A stretch of DNA of 64,000 nt from contig JAAZEM010000188.1 in assembly GCA_012512265.1 (NCBI GenBank), forward strand, positions 36,822-100,821, written 5' to 3'. Within the stretch, counting starts at the first letter, position 1, and every line of letters begins with the position of its first letter. This DNA comes from Armatimonadota bacterium. GTDB lineage: Bacteria; Armatimonadota; JAAZEB01. Shown here piece after piece: positions 18,264 through 26,990 of this stretch. Both the position numbers and the translations under genes were made by a program. The notes beneath the pieces were generated by a model. The model saw only the letters and a program-made list of their open reading frames with translations, had not been told where the DNA came from and did no database searches.

Positions 18264-19881
18264 TGCCCGCTCCCTGGCCATCGAAGAGCGCGTCGGCGGG
18301 TAGCCCCGGCTTCAGCTTCCCGCTCGAGTTCTCCACCGCCACCTTCACCCAGAAGACGAGCTGGGTGCGCTGCTCCTGCGTCTGCACGTTTTTCGGGGTG
18401 AACTCGGGGATCTGGCTCAGCTCGACCACGCGCCCCGGAAACTCCTCTCCCGGAAAGGCATCGACGCGCACTCGTGCCGGAGTCCCCACGCCGATCTGCC
18501 CGAGGAGCGTGACCGGGAGATAGACCTTCACCCAGGTGTCGCGCGGGTTGACCAGCGTGAGGATGCTCTGCCCTGCGGAGATGACTTCGCCCTCCTCGGC
18601 GATCTGCTCGGCGACCACGCCATCGATCGGCGCCATGATCCGGGCATCATCCAGGCGGGCGCGAAGCTGATCGAGGGCTGCCTTCGCCTGGTCGCGGGCG
18701 GCGCGCGCGGCTTGAACCGCCTCAGGAGTTGCACCGGCCCGAAGCAGCTCCAGCTGGGCGCGCGCTTCCTCCACCTGGTGCGCAGTGACGCGGACCTGTG
18801 CCTCCGCGGTCTCGCGTTGCCCGCGCGCCTGAAGCCGCTCGCGATAGAGCCGACGCGCGTTGGCGAGCGCCGTCTCGCACCCTTCAACGTTTGCCTGCGC
18901 CCGGCGCAGTTCGGCTTCCGCGGCGGCGATCTCCTCTTCGCGCGTTCCCGCTTCCAGGAGGGCGACCTGCGCTTCGAGCCGGCGGACTTCGGCCTCGGCC
19001 TGCTCCTTCTCCTCGGGCCGGGTTCCAGCGTGGAGGGCGCGCGCCCGGGCCCGAGCGGCATCCACGGCGGCACGGGCGCGGTCTCGGGCGGTGAGGGCGT
19101 CATCCAGTTGCTGGCGGGCCACGGCGCCCTCCTGGAACAGCTTCTGGGTGCGCTTCAGCGTGGCTTCAGCGTTCTCCAACACCGCCTCGGCCTGGGCCAG
19201 GCCGGCCTCCGCCTCCTGGATCTCCTCCTCCCGGGGGCCTTTCCGCGCGAGCGCCAGGCGTGCCTTCGCGGAGGCCAGGGCGGCGCGGGCCTGGTCCAGC
19301 TCCTCGGGCCGGGGGCCGGCGCGCAGGAGGGAGAGCCGCGCCCGCGCCTGCTGCTCCTGGGCACGCGCGGCGCGCAGGTTTGCTTCGGCGGTATCAACCT
19401 GGCGTTTGAGCTCAGTGCTGGTCTCATGGCCCTCCCGGGCTGTTCGTGCCGCGTCCAGAGCGCCGGAGTGCGCGGCTTCGGCCCGGGCGAGCGCGGCGCG
19501 AGCGCGCGCCAGCTCCTCGGGCCGGGCGCCTTTCTCCAGCTCTTGCAGCCGCGCCTCCGCGGCGGCGACCGCCGCCTCCAGCTCGGCCTGCTTCGCCTCC
19601 AGCTCGCGCGCGTCGAGCCGGGCGAGTGGCTGGCCGCACTTCACGACATCGCCCTCATCGGCGAGGAGGCGTTCCAGGCGCCCGGAGAGCTTCGAGCTCA
19701 CCGCGACCTGGGTCATCTCGACCGTGCCGGAAGCGATGATCACGCCTTCGGGTGTTTCTGCCGCCCGGCGCGACATGCCCGCGCGATAGACCAGCAGCCC
19801 CGCGACGATGGCAATCGCCAGCACGGGCACGGCCACGCGCACGCGGGAGTGAGTGAGACTCATCTTCTTTCCGATCCTCAT
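18253..19881 (-). CDS. HlyD/YbhG-like periplasmic adaptor with expanded alpha-hairpin region
   Basis: N-terminal TM; split lipoyl motifs (GDVVKCGQPLARLD / IMAPIDGVVAEQIAEEGEVISAGQ); long Ala/Glu/Arg helices carrying six GxRxEE turns. Confidence 0.85.
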   Translation of the reverse strand: MRIGKKMSLTHSRVRVAVPVLAIAIVAGLLVYRAGMSRRAAETPEGVIIASGTVEMTQVAVSSKLSGRLERLLADEGDVVKCGQPLARLDARELEAKQAELEAAVAAAEARLQELEKGARPEELARARAALARAEAAHSGALDAARTAREGHETSTELKRQVDTAEANLRAARAQEQQARARLSLLRAGPRPEELDQARAALASAKARLALARKGPREEEIQEAEAGLAQAEAVLENAEATLKRTQKLFQEGAVARQQLDDALTARDRARAAVDAARARARALHAGTRPEEKEQAEAEVRRLEAQVALLEAGTREEEIAAAEAELRRAQANVEGCETALANARRLYRERLQARGQRETAEAQVRVTAHQVEEARAQLELLRAGATPEAVQAARAARDQAKAALDQLRARLDDARIMAPIDGVVAEQIAEEGEVISAGQSILTLVNPRDTWVKVYLPVTLLGQIGVGTPARVRVDAFPGEEFPGRVVELSQIPEFTPKNVQTQEQRTQLVFWVKVAVENSSGKLKPGLPADALFDGQGAGNGR

Positions 19882-19950
19882 GCCGCCGCGATGAGCGCGG
19901 CGTGCCTTGATCCAAGCCAGGGGGCTCGCGTCGAATGGATCGACCTTCGC

Positions 19951-20592
19951 TTATTTCCGGGCGCCTGTCGCCTTGGCAGGCGCGTCGCCCAGTGGGTCGC
20001 GCAAGCCATCCACCAGAAGGTCGACGCTCTCCTCCATGAGCGCGTCGATACGCGAGCCGTCTTCAAAGAACGCCGGTCCTTCCAACAGGAAGAGTTGCAG
20101 TAGCGAGGAGAGGAAGAGGCGGATCGCCGTCTCCAGCCTCTCCGGGCGATAGCCAGTCAGGTCCGCGTGCGCGCGCACGGCTTCCGCAGCGAGGGGCAGC
20201 CCGGCGGCCAGCGTCTCGCGGAGGGCGCGGCCCATTTCGGGCACGCGATGGATCTCCCGGATGACGAGCGTGACCAGGTGATGGCGCTCGCGGATGAAGC
20301 GCCGCCAGCGGGTGCCCAGCTCCAGAAGCTGGTCGCGCAGAGGCGCCTGACCTTCGAGCGCGGCGAACTCGCGCAAGTAGGGGAGAAACGAGTGCCGCTG
20401 GAACACCCCGCGCAGCACCGCTTCCTTGCTCTCGAAGTGGAGATAGATGACCGGCTCGGTGATCCCCGCGCGCCGGGCCAGCTCGCGCGTGGTCGTGGCC
20501 GCGTAACCTTTCTCGGCAAACAGCTCGAGCGCCGCGTCCAGGATCCGCTCGCGCCGCTCCTCAGCCGTCAATCGCTTCCGCTTCTCCGCCAT
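19951..20592 (-). CDS. TetR family regulator (CecR-like context)
   Basis: RERILDAALELFAEKGYAATTTRELARRAGITEPVIYLHFESKEAVLRGVF helix-turn-helix. Start 20592 preferred (AAAGGTG RBS); upstream ATG at 20616. Confidence 0.88.
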   Translation of the reverse strand: MAEKRKRLTAEERRERILDAALELFAEKGYAATTTRELARRAGITEPVIYLHFESKEAVLRGVFQRHSFLPYLREFAALEGQAPLRDQLLELGTRWRRFIRERHHLVTLVIREIHRVPEMGRALRETLAAGLPLAAEAVRAHADLTGYRPERLETAIRLFLSSLLQLFLLEGPAFFEDGSRIDALMEESVDLLVDGLRDPLGDAPAKATGARK

Positions 20593-20622
20593 CGTCACCT
20601 TTCTATCCAGGCCCATCAGCGA

Positions 20623-20644
20623 ACTTAGTAATCACTAGCTAAGT
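20623..20644. promoter_or_regulatory. Putative TetR operator palindrome
   Basis: ACTTAGTAATCACTAGCTAAGT, imperfect 22-bp palindrome overlapping the -10 and probable TSS of the tetR promoter. Confidence 0.6.
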
Positions 20645-20670
20645 ATATTCCAACGCCCTCCCGGCGTCAA
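20642..20670 (-). promoter_or_regulatory. Sigma70-type promoter of the tetR/exporter operon
   Basis: Minus strand TTGACG-17 nt-TATACT. Confidence 0.7.
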
Positions 20671-20792
20671 TAGGTGTTTTCGATTGTTTGCGATTGGCGC
20701 GCCGGTCTTGCGGCAGGGATGGGGGCCTGCGCCGCGAATCCACCGGTAAGCCGTGGTGAGAGGCCGTGAGGGGGAGGCTTGGAGAGTATCGG

Positions 20793-21599
20793 ATGGCGAA
20801 AGGCGCGAGGGTGCTCCTGCCAGCGGAGCATGGGTCGTGGTCGCTGATGCTCACGCCGTTCCTGATTGGCGCGGGCGTGGCCTGGGTGGCAGGGCATGAG
20901 ACGAGTGGCCTGGCGCTGACGCTCGCGCTCGTGGCGGTGCTGGCGCTCTTTCTTGCGCGGCAACCGCTGGCGACGTGGCTGCGCGCTCGAACACGCGCGC
21001 CCGAGGCCGCGGCGGAGGCCTTCCGGTGGGGCCTCGCGATGCTGGTGGTCGCGGCGCTCACCGGCCTGGGCCTGCTTGCCCTGGGGCGGGGCGTGGTTCT
21101 GTGGCTGGCACTGCCCGCGGCAATGCTCCTCGCGGTCACCCTGGCGATGAGCTCGTGGCTGGGGCCACGCCGGCTGGCGACGGAGCTCGCGGGTGTGGCC
21201 GGCCTGGCGCTTGCCGCCCCGGCGGCCTACGTGGCCGGAACGGGGGCACTCGACGCGACCGCGGCGGGTGTCTGGGCGATCAGCGCGTTGTATAGCGGGC
21301 TTAGCGTGGTCTACGTGCGCCTGCGCCTCCACCAGCGCAACGAACGGGTATCGCGTGGCGAGGGGATATGGGTGGTCGTGGCGCATCTCCTGGGGGGAGC
21401 GGCCGTTCTGGCAGGGATCCGGGCGGGGTGGCTTCCCGCTCTCCTGGCGCTTCCCTTCGGGCTGATGGCGGCGCGTGCGGCGGTCGCGGCGTGGCGCAAC
21501 CCGCCGCTGGAGAGCGTGCGCCGGTTCGGGTTCACCGAGATGGCACTGGCGCTTTGCTTTGCCGCGCTGGCGATCTTCGCCTACGCGCGAGAGTACTAG
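20793..21599 (+). CDS. YwiC-like integral membrane protein
   Basis: N-terminal LLPAEHGSWSLMLTPFLIGAG resembles YwiC-like proteins; multiple TM helices. Confidence 0.65.
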   Translation: MAKGARVLLPAEHGSWSLMLTPFLIGAGVAWVAGHETSGLALTLALVAVLALFLARQPLATWLRARTRAPEAAAEAFRWGLAMLVVAALTGLGLLALGRGVVLWLALPAAMLLAVTLAMSSWLGPRRLATELAGVAGLALAAPAAYVAGTGALDATAAGVWAISALYSGLSVVYVRLRLHQRNERVSRGEGIWVVVAHLLGGAAVLAGIRAGWLPALLALPFGLMAARAAVAAWRNPPLESVRRFGFTEMALALCFAALAIFAYAREY

Positions 21600-21758
21600 C
21601 CCGAAGTATTCACCAGAATACTTTTTCAAGAAGACACATGCCTGGTGACATATGTCGCCACAGGCGTCCGGAGGCACAATGTTTCGGGGCTGTGCCCGCG
21701 AACCCGCACCACGCTTGGCAGAGAGACTTCTTTTCATTATTCTGATGAATCATGCGGG
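21600..21758. repeat. MITE-like element copy 2 (subtype A)
   Basis: Same termini as copy 1; left flank CTAG provides the stop codon of the YwiC-like CDS; right terminus ...GAATCATGCGGG. Confidence 0.85.
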
Positions 21759-21809
21759 CAGGGGTACTTTGAGCGCGCGGGAGGCATTCGGAAGGAACCG
21801 GGGGAAAAG

Positions 21810-23063
21810 ATGGCGGAGAAGAAAGTGCGCGTCGGGGTGTTCGGCATTGGCCGGGGGCGGATGTTCGCCCGGCAGGCGGCCGCGATGGAAGGCGTCGAGC
21901 TTGTCGCGATCTGCGACCAGCGCGAGAAGCCGATGCGGGAGTTCGCGGCGCAATATCCCGGGGTGGCGACCTACACGGAGTACGAGCGCTTCCTGGAGCA
22001 CGATATGGACGCCGTGGTCCTGGCGAACTACGCCACGGAGCACGCGCCCGCGGCAATCCAGGCGATGCGCGCGGGCAAGCATGTGCAGAGCGAGAACATC
22101 GCGGTGAAGACGATGGCCGAGGCGGTGGCCCTGGTCCGCGCGGTGGAGGAGACCGGCAAGATCTACATGTATGCCGAGAACTGTTGCTACATGAACACGG
22201 TCCAGGAGATCCGCCGGCTCTATGCCGCGGGCGAGCTGGGCGAGTTCCGCTACGGGGAGGGGGAGTACGTCCACCCCGTCTCGCCGGACGAGAAGATCCG
22301 GCTCTCGCCCACCTGGGACCACTGGCGCAACTGGCTCCCCGCCACCTACTACTGCACCCACGCCATGGGCCCCCTCATGTACATCTCGCGGACGCGCCCG
22401 GTGCAGGTGACCGGCTTCGAGGTGCCCTACGACTTCGAGGACCCCACTTGCACCCAGACGGCCAAGCGGAGCGACACGGCGGGCATCATCATCTGCCGGA
22501 TGGATAACGGCGGCTATGTCAAGCTACTCCAGGGGAACCTGAAGTGCCACCTCAACTGGTACCGGATCTATGGGAACCGGGGGAGCGCCGAGACGCTCCG
22601 CCACGGCGACACCGCCTCGATCCGCGTGCGTAAGGAGCCCTGGGAAAAGGGCGAGGAGGAGCCGGTCGAGCGGATCTACAGGCCGGAGTTCCCGGAGTTT
22701 CACGATCTGGCCTCGCGCACCGGGCATGGCGGTGGCGATTTCTTTGTCGTTCACGAGTTCATCCGCGCAATTCGCACGGGCGAGCCGCCGTACCTGGACG
22801 TGTACACCGGGCTGCAGATGAGCTGCGTGGGGATACTGGCGCACCGGAGCGCGCTCAACAACAACGCCACCTACGAGGTGCCGCGTTTCCGCGACCCCGC
22901 GGAGCTGAAGCGTTGGGAGAACGACCATCTCTCGCCCGACCCGGCAGACCCGACCGAGGCGCGAATCCCCGCGAGCACCCTGGGCGAGATTGAGAAGCCG
23001 CCCGAGGTACGCGCCTCGTTTGAGCGGCGCGCGAGAGAGCTGTGCCCCGACTGGTACGAGTGA
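21810..23063 (+). CDS. Gfo/Idh/MocA family oxidoreductase
   Basis: VRVGVFGIGRGRMFARQAAAMEGVELVAICD. Start at ATG 21810. Confidence 0.88.
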   Translation: MAEKKVRVGVFGIGRGRMFARQAAAMEGVELVAICDQREKPMREFAAQYPGVATYTEYERFLEHDMDAVVLANYATEHAPAAIQAMRAGKHVQSENIAVKTMAEAVALVRAVEETGKIYMYAENCCYMNTVQEIRRLYAAGELGEFRYGEGEYVHPVSPDEKIRLSPTWDHWRNWLPATYYCTHAMGPLMYISRTRPVQVTGFEVPYDFEDPTCTQTAKRSDTAGIIICRMDNGGYVKLLQGNLKCHLNWYRIYGNRGSAETLRHGDTASIRVRKEPWEKGEEEPVERIYRPEFPEFHDLASRTGHGGGDFFVVHEFIRAIRTGEPPYLDVYTGLQMSCVGILAHRSALNNNATYEVPRFRDPAELKRWENDHLSPDPADPTEARIPASTLGEIEKPPEVRASFERRARELCPDWYE

Positions 23064-23070
23064 GACCTGA

Positions 23071-23105
23071 GCCGAGCAGGCGGCGCGAAGCGCCGCCTGC
23101 TCGGC
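23071..23105. terminator. Perfect 16-bp stem hairpin, GAA loop
   Basis: GCCGAGCAGGCGGCGC-GAA-GCGCCGCCTGCTCGGC between convergent genes. Confidence 0.65.
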
Positions 23106-23117
23106 CGATACCGGGCG

Positions 23118-24461
23118 CTACTGGCCGGCGTCCTCCTCCCACAGCTTCCACAGCGCCTTCTGGATTGCGTCCGTCATCCGCCGGCCGGCATCGGAAGAGA
23201 GCCGGCGCGAGAGGATGGGCCGCGCGCCGTAGGCTCCGCGCTCCGCCTGGTCGGTCGTCGGTACGTAGCCGAACCAGTCGTTGGCCAGCTCCGCGATGAA
23301 GGTGAAGGCGGCGGGCGACCACTTCTTCACCTCCAGACCATGGGCGACGAAGATCTCGCCCGGTAGGCCGACGAAGGCGATCTCGCCGACGCGGAACGCC
23401 TGCACCGGCACCGTCGCCATCTGCCCGTCCAGAGGCCACTCGTCGAACGCCTTGATCGTATACTCTTCGAAATCGCTCCGGTTCGGTTTCTCGCGCAGGC
23501 TATCAACATACGCGCGCATCGCGCTCTCGCGCGTATAGTAGGGGATCGCGAGCTCTTCCAGGCGAGCCGCGATCCGGTCGACCGCCACCGGCTCGGCCTT
23601 CTCGGCGGCGTTCATGGCGACGCCGGCGAACGCCCGGCCCAGCTGCACCGACTTCGCCGGCCCGCTGCGGGGCAGCGAAGTCGGCTGGTGAGGCACGTGG
23701 TTGATATCGCCACAGCAGCCGTTGAGGAAGAGCGTGACTACGTCCTGGCCGTAGATCGCGGAGAGCGCGCGCGCCATCTCGCCTGGCCAGTCCGCGGAGA
23801 GGAAGCGTCCGCCACCACCCCCGATGACGTCCACATGCAAGGCGTGGTTGACCACGAACGCGCGCGGTCGGCCCTCGGAGTCACTCACCTTCAGCACGAG
23901 CACTTCGGGGTCGATGCCGCCAGCGGGGCCGATGGCGCTTCCGGCGGGGCCGCGCCCGAACAGTTCGGTAGCGTCCTTCATGCGGAAGAGGCGGTTGAAC
24001 GAGAGATCGCCCTCCGAACCCCTCGCGGGAGAGAGCTGCGCCGCGAAACGCGATTGGTCGGCGGTGACCACGGCATCGGCAATCAGCCCGGGCAGGCGCT
24101 CCAGCCACGGCTCATTCACCTCGCAGATCCGGCCGGGGCGCACCTCCGGGCCGGTGTGCGTGTGCGTGGCGCAGAGGAGCACGTTCTCGGGTGGGATCCC
24201 GGTTCGCGCCGCGATCCGCTCCTTGGCGGGCTGCGCGAACCCCTTCTCGATGCAGATCAGGTCGCACGAGACCAGCGCTACCGCCGCATTCCCCTGGCGG
24301 AGCACCAGCGCGCGCGCGAAAAGGTCGTCGCGCACGCTTTCGGAGACGCGCTGGTGGAAATACCCGGCCAGCTGCGTGCCCACCGGCGGGGTGATGCAGA
24401 CCTGAGCGGCCCCTGCCTCCAGGGCCGGTTGATTTTCAACTTCAGCCATACTCTCCTCCAT
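23118..24461 (-). CDS. Neutral/alkaline ceramidase-like protein
   Basis: AGAAQVCITPPVGTQLAGYF, CATHTHTGPEV; no obvious signal peptide. Confidence 0.7.
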   Translation of the reverse strand: MEESMAEVENQPALEAGAAQVCITPPVGTQLAGYFHQRVSESVRDDLFARALVLRQGNAAVALVSCDLICIEKGFAQPAKERIAARTGIPPENVLLCATHTHTGPEVRPGRICEVNEPWLERLPGLIADAVVTADQSRFAAQLSPARGSEGDLSFNRLFRMKDATELFGRGPAGSAIGPAGGIDPEVLVLKVSDSEGRPRAFVVNHALHVDVIGGGGGRFLSADWPGEMARALSAIYGQDVVTLFLNGCCGDINHVPHQPTSLPRSGPAKSVQLGRAFAGVAMNAAEKAEPVAVDRIAARLEELAIPYYTRESAMRAYVDSLREKPNRSDFEEYTIKAFDEWPLDGQMATVPVQAFRVGEIAFVGLPGEIFVAHGLEVKKWSPAAFTFIAELANDWFGYVPTTDQAERGAYGARPILSRRLSSDAGRRMTDAIQKALWKLWEEDAGQ

Positions 24462-24503
24462 CCAATCCCTGCTCTCGTGGGAGCTTCCGCGAAGGGCAGA
24501 CGA

Positions 24504-26894
24504 CTACCGCTTCGCTCCGGCGCGCTCGATTCGGCGAGCGATCCGGTCGCGCTGGGCCAGGACCGTTTCGGGATCGCGCGTAAACTGGGTGAGGCTGGTC
24601 GTCACCGGCAGGCACGCCTGGCGCGCTTTCTCAATGGAGCCCTCGCGCTCCGCGAGCAGCGAGAGGTAGTCGTAATCTTCCAGGCCGTCGCGGATGTTCG
24701 CCAGCCGGATGCTGCCGATTGGGCCATCCTTCCCCGGGTAGAGAAGCAGGCCATCGCCGTGAAGCCGGTCGGCCCATACCGCTTCGGTGGTGATGCCAAA
24801 GTTGAGCAGGGGGCCGTCCTTCTCCGGGTCGATCATCGTCTTGTTGTTTGCGCGGCCCCAGATGTTCAGGCCCCAATAGAGCATGCCGTCCATCTTCTGG
24901 TGATACGCTTGCCACCAGATCACGCGTGCCTCGACGAGCGGGTCGTCGGCCAGCCAGTTGGCATAGGGATAGCGGGGCGAGCAACAGACGTAGGCCCACA
25001 CCTGCAACCCGGCTGCGCGGCAGCGCTCGGCGGCGTCCAGATCGTAGCGCGCCGTGAGCGGGCAGTTCCAATCGACGTTGAGCTCCTTCATCACCGCCGG
25101 GTCTTGCGGGATCTTGGCCGTGGTCAGGGTGGGAATCCCCCAGCGCTCCTTCACCAGGCCAAAGTACTCGCGGATGATCGGCCAGAACTCCTCGCCGCGC
25201 TCGTCGAAGGAGTAGACGTAGGCCTTGCTCGCCAGCCCGCGCCGCTTCAGCTCCGCCGCGTAAGGGTCGAGGCGCTGGATCAGGCTCTCCTTGAACTGTG
25301 GCGTGTAGACGCTAATCGGGCTCCAGCAGACCCAGGTGCGTTTCCCGCGCGGCTCCACCAGGTTCTGCACGTTGAAGGCGTTCAGGCCCCGGGAAGCGTA
25401 GTGGGTCAGGTCGTCCAGGTCCGGCGGGTCGGTGCGCGAGATGTCGTCCGGATTGAGCCGGTGCCGGAGGACGTAGTCGCCGTACTTGCGCCGCAGTTCC
25501 GGGGTCAGTGGCCCGTAAACACTCTCCAGGAAGCCATCCATGAGCGCGAACGCCGTCTTCAACCGGGGCTGGGTGGGCAGCGTGAAGCCGTAAACGCGGG
25601 CTTCGACCGGGATCTTTAGCGCCGGCGCGTTTCCGGGCGTCACGGTGAACTCGCCGCGGTAGGTGCCGGCTGGGGTGCCCGGCGGGGCGTAGAGGGTGAA
25701 CCACACGCTCTGGGTTGTGCCGCCCGACACGTCGAAACGGCTCACGGGGAGCAGGGGATCGGGCCACCAGCCCGGCAGAGCGTCCTTCATCTCCGGATGC
25801 GGGTAGAGTTCTGAGATCTTCACGAAGCCGACCTGGTGCCACTCGAAATGCTCTTTTTTCAGCACATTCCCGCGGCTGTCACGCAGGTCACTCAGCGAGA
25901 CGGTGCATGCCTCCAGGTCCTTGCCCGGGGTGGCGCGCAGGCAGAGCTGGAAGCTCTCGTACTCGTTGCCCGCGAGCGCTACGGAGGCGCGGAGCGGCCT
26001 CTTCCGGGAGGGGGGCAGCGCGTCGCGCAGCACACGGTGCATGCTCCTTTCCACCCAGGCCAGGTAGGCCGCTCCCGGGCCGCGCGGGGTTCGCACCGGC
26101 CACTCGCGGCGCAGCGCCTCGTCCGAGCTGGTTTCCTGGGCATCCAGGCGGAGCGTGTAGGCGCCGCCGGGGAGCGCGCGCCCGGCGGAATCGGTGCCGG
26201 GCCACTGGAAGGCGATTTGCTCCCCCTCGCCCGATGCGGAGTAAACCGCCTCGTCTCCCCGCAGGACGGATGCTGTCCACCGCCCCGGGAAGCTGAGGAT
26301 CCCGCGGAACTCCAGGTTGTTCCCCCCGCCCAGGCCGGCCACCAGGCGCTCGGACTCCACCCGGAACGGGACGAGCGAGATCGAAACGTCGTCAAACCAC
26401 GCCTTGCCGGTACACTTGCGGAAGAGGATGAAGTACTGGATCTTCGCGACCGGCTTCTTCACGTCGAAGGTGTAGGAGACGCGCTCCCAGTCGTGCGTGC
26501 CCCGAGAGAAGTCGCCGCGCACTCCCCATAAGTTCGTGCCATCGGCGTAGAAGACGTCCATGTAGAGGCAGTAGTCGATGCCCTCCGCGTTCTCCGCTTT
26601 GCTCCAGCCCGAGACCTCGAACGGGTGCTGGAGCGGCGGGTTGAAGTGGACCTCCTGCATCGCGCCGTAGTATTCGTCCGGCTGGGTGGCCGCACAGGCG
26701 ATCGCGTAGCCGCCTCTTCGCCCGGATCCGGGAGCGAGTGTGTAGCCCTTGCCCGCAGGGTTCCAGCTGGCGGCTGCGGTCTCGACCGCCTGCTCAAATC
26801 CCGGATTGGCGAGCAGGTTCTCACCGCGCTTTGGCGCCGCCATCGCCTGCGTCGCCACCAGCAGCAAGATAAAGCAGAAGCCTGGCCATCCCAT
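24504..26894 (-). CDS. Secreted DUF4091-type glycoside hydrolase-like protein
   Basis: Signal peptide MGWPGFCFILLLVATQAMA; CBM-like N-terminus; YSFDERGEEFWPIIREYFG and DGLEDYDYLSLL C-terminal motif. Confidence 0.7.
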   Translation of the reverse strand: MGWPGFCFILLLVATQAMAAPKRGENLLANPGFEQAVETAAASWNPAGKGYTLAPGSGRRGGYAIACAATQPDEYYGAMQEVHFNPPLQHPFEVSGWSKAENAEGIDYCLYMDVFYADGTNLWGVRGDFSRGTHDWERVSYTFDVKKPVAKIQYFILFRKCTGKAWFDDVSISLVPFRVESERLVAGLGGGNNLEFRGILSFPGRWTASVLRGDEAVYSASGEGEQIAFQWPGTDSAGRALPGGAYTLRLDAQETSSDEALRREWPVRTPRGPGAAYLAWVERSMHRVLRDALPPSRKRPLRASVALAGNEYESFQLCLRATPGKDLEACTVSLSDLRDSRGNVLKKEHFEWHQVGFVKISELYPHPEMKDALPGWWPDPLLPVSRFDVSGGTTQSVWFTLYAPPGTPAGTYRGEFTVTPGNAPALKIPVEARVYGFTLPTQPRLKTAFALMDGFLESVYGPLTPELRRKYGDYVLRHRLNPDDISRTDPPDLDDLTHYASRGLNAFNVQNLVEPRGKRTWVCWSPISVYTPQFKESLIQRLDPYAAELKRRGLASKAYVYSFDERGEEFWPIIREYFGLVKERWGIPTLTTAKIPQDPAVMKELNVDWNCPLTARYDLDAAERCRAAGLQVWAYVCCSPRYPYANWLADDPLVEARVIWWQAYHQKMDGMLYWGLNIWGRANNKTMIDPEKDGPLLNFGITTEAVWADRLHGDGLLLYPGKDGPIGSIRLANIRDGLEDYDYLSLLAEREGSIEKARQACLPVTTSLTQFTRDPETVLAQRDRIARRIERAGAKR

Positions 26895-26990
26895 AATAAC
26901 TTCTCCTCCGTGGCGCCGGCCAGGCGGCCGGCACATGGATAGGCGAGCCCCTTCCCACCGGGCCAAGAGGGGGAAGGGGCATGCCGCGTA

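Noticed and set aside
18712-20103. Plus-strand ORF of 463 aa opposite hlyD
   Set aside because: Gly/Leu/Arg-rich reverse complement of the coiled-coil gene; no motif.
23688-25619. Plus-strand ORF of 643 aa spanning two minus-strand genes
   Set aside because: Crosses the intergenic junction of two convincing minus-strand CDS; composition is shadow-like.
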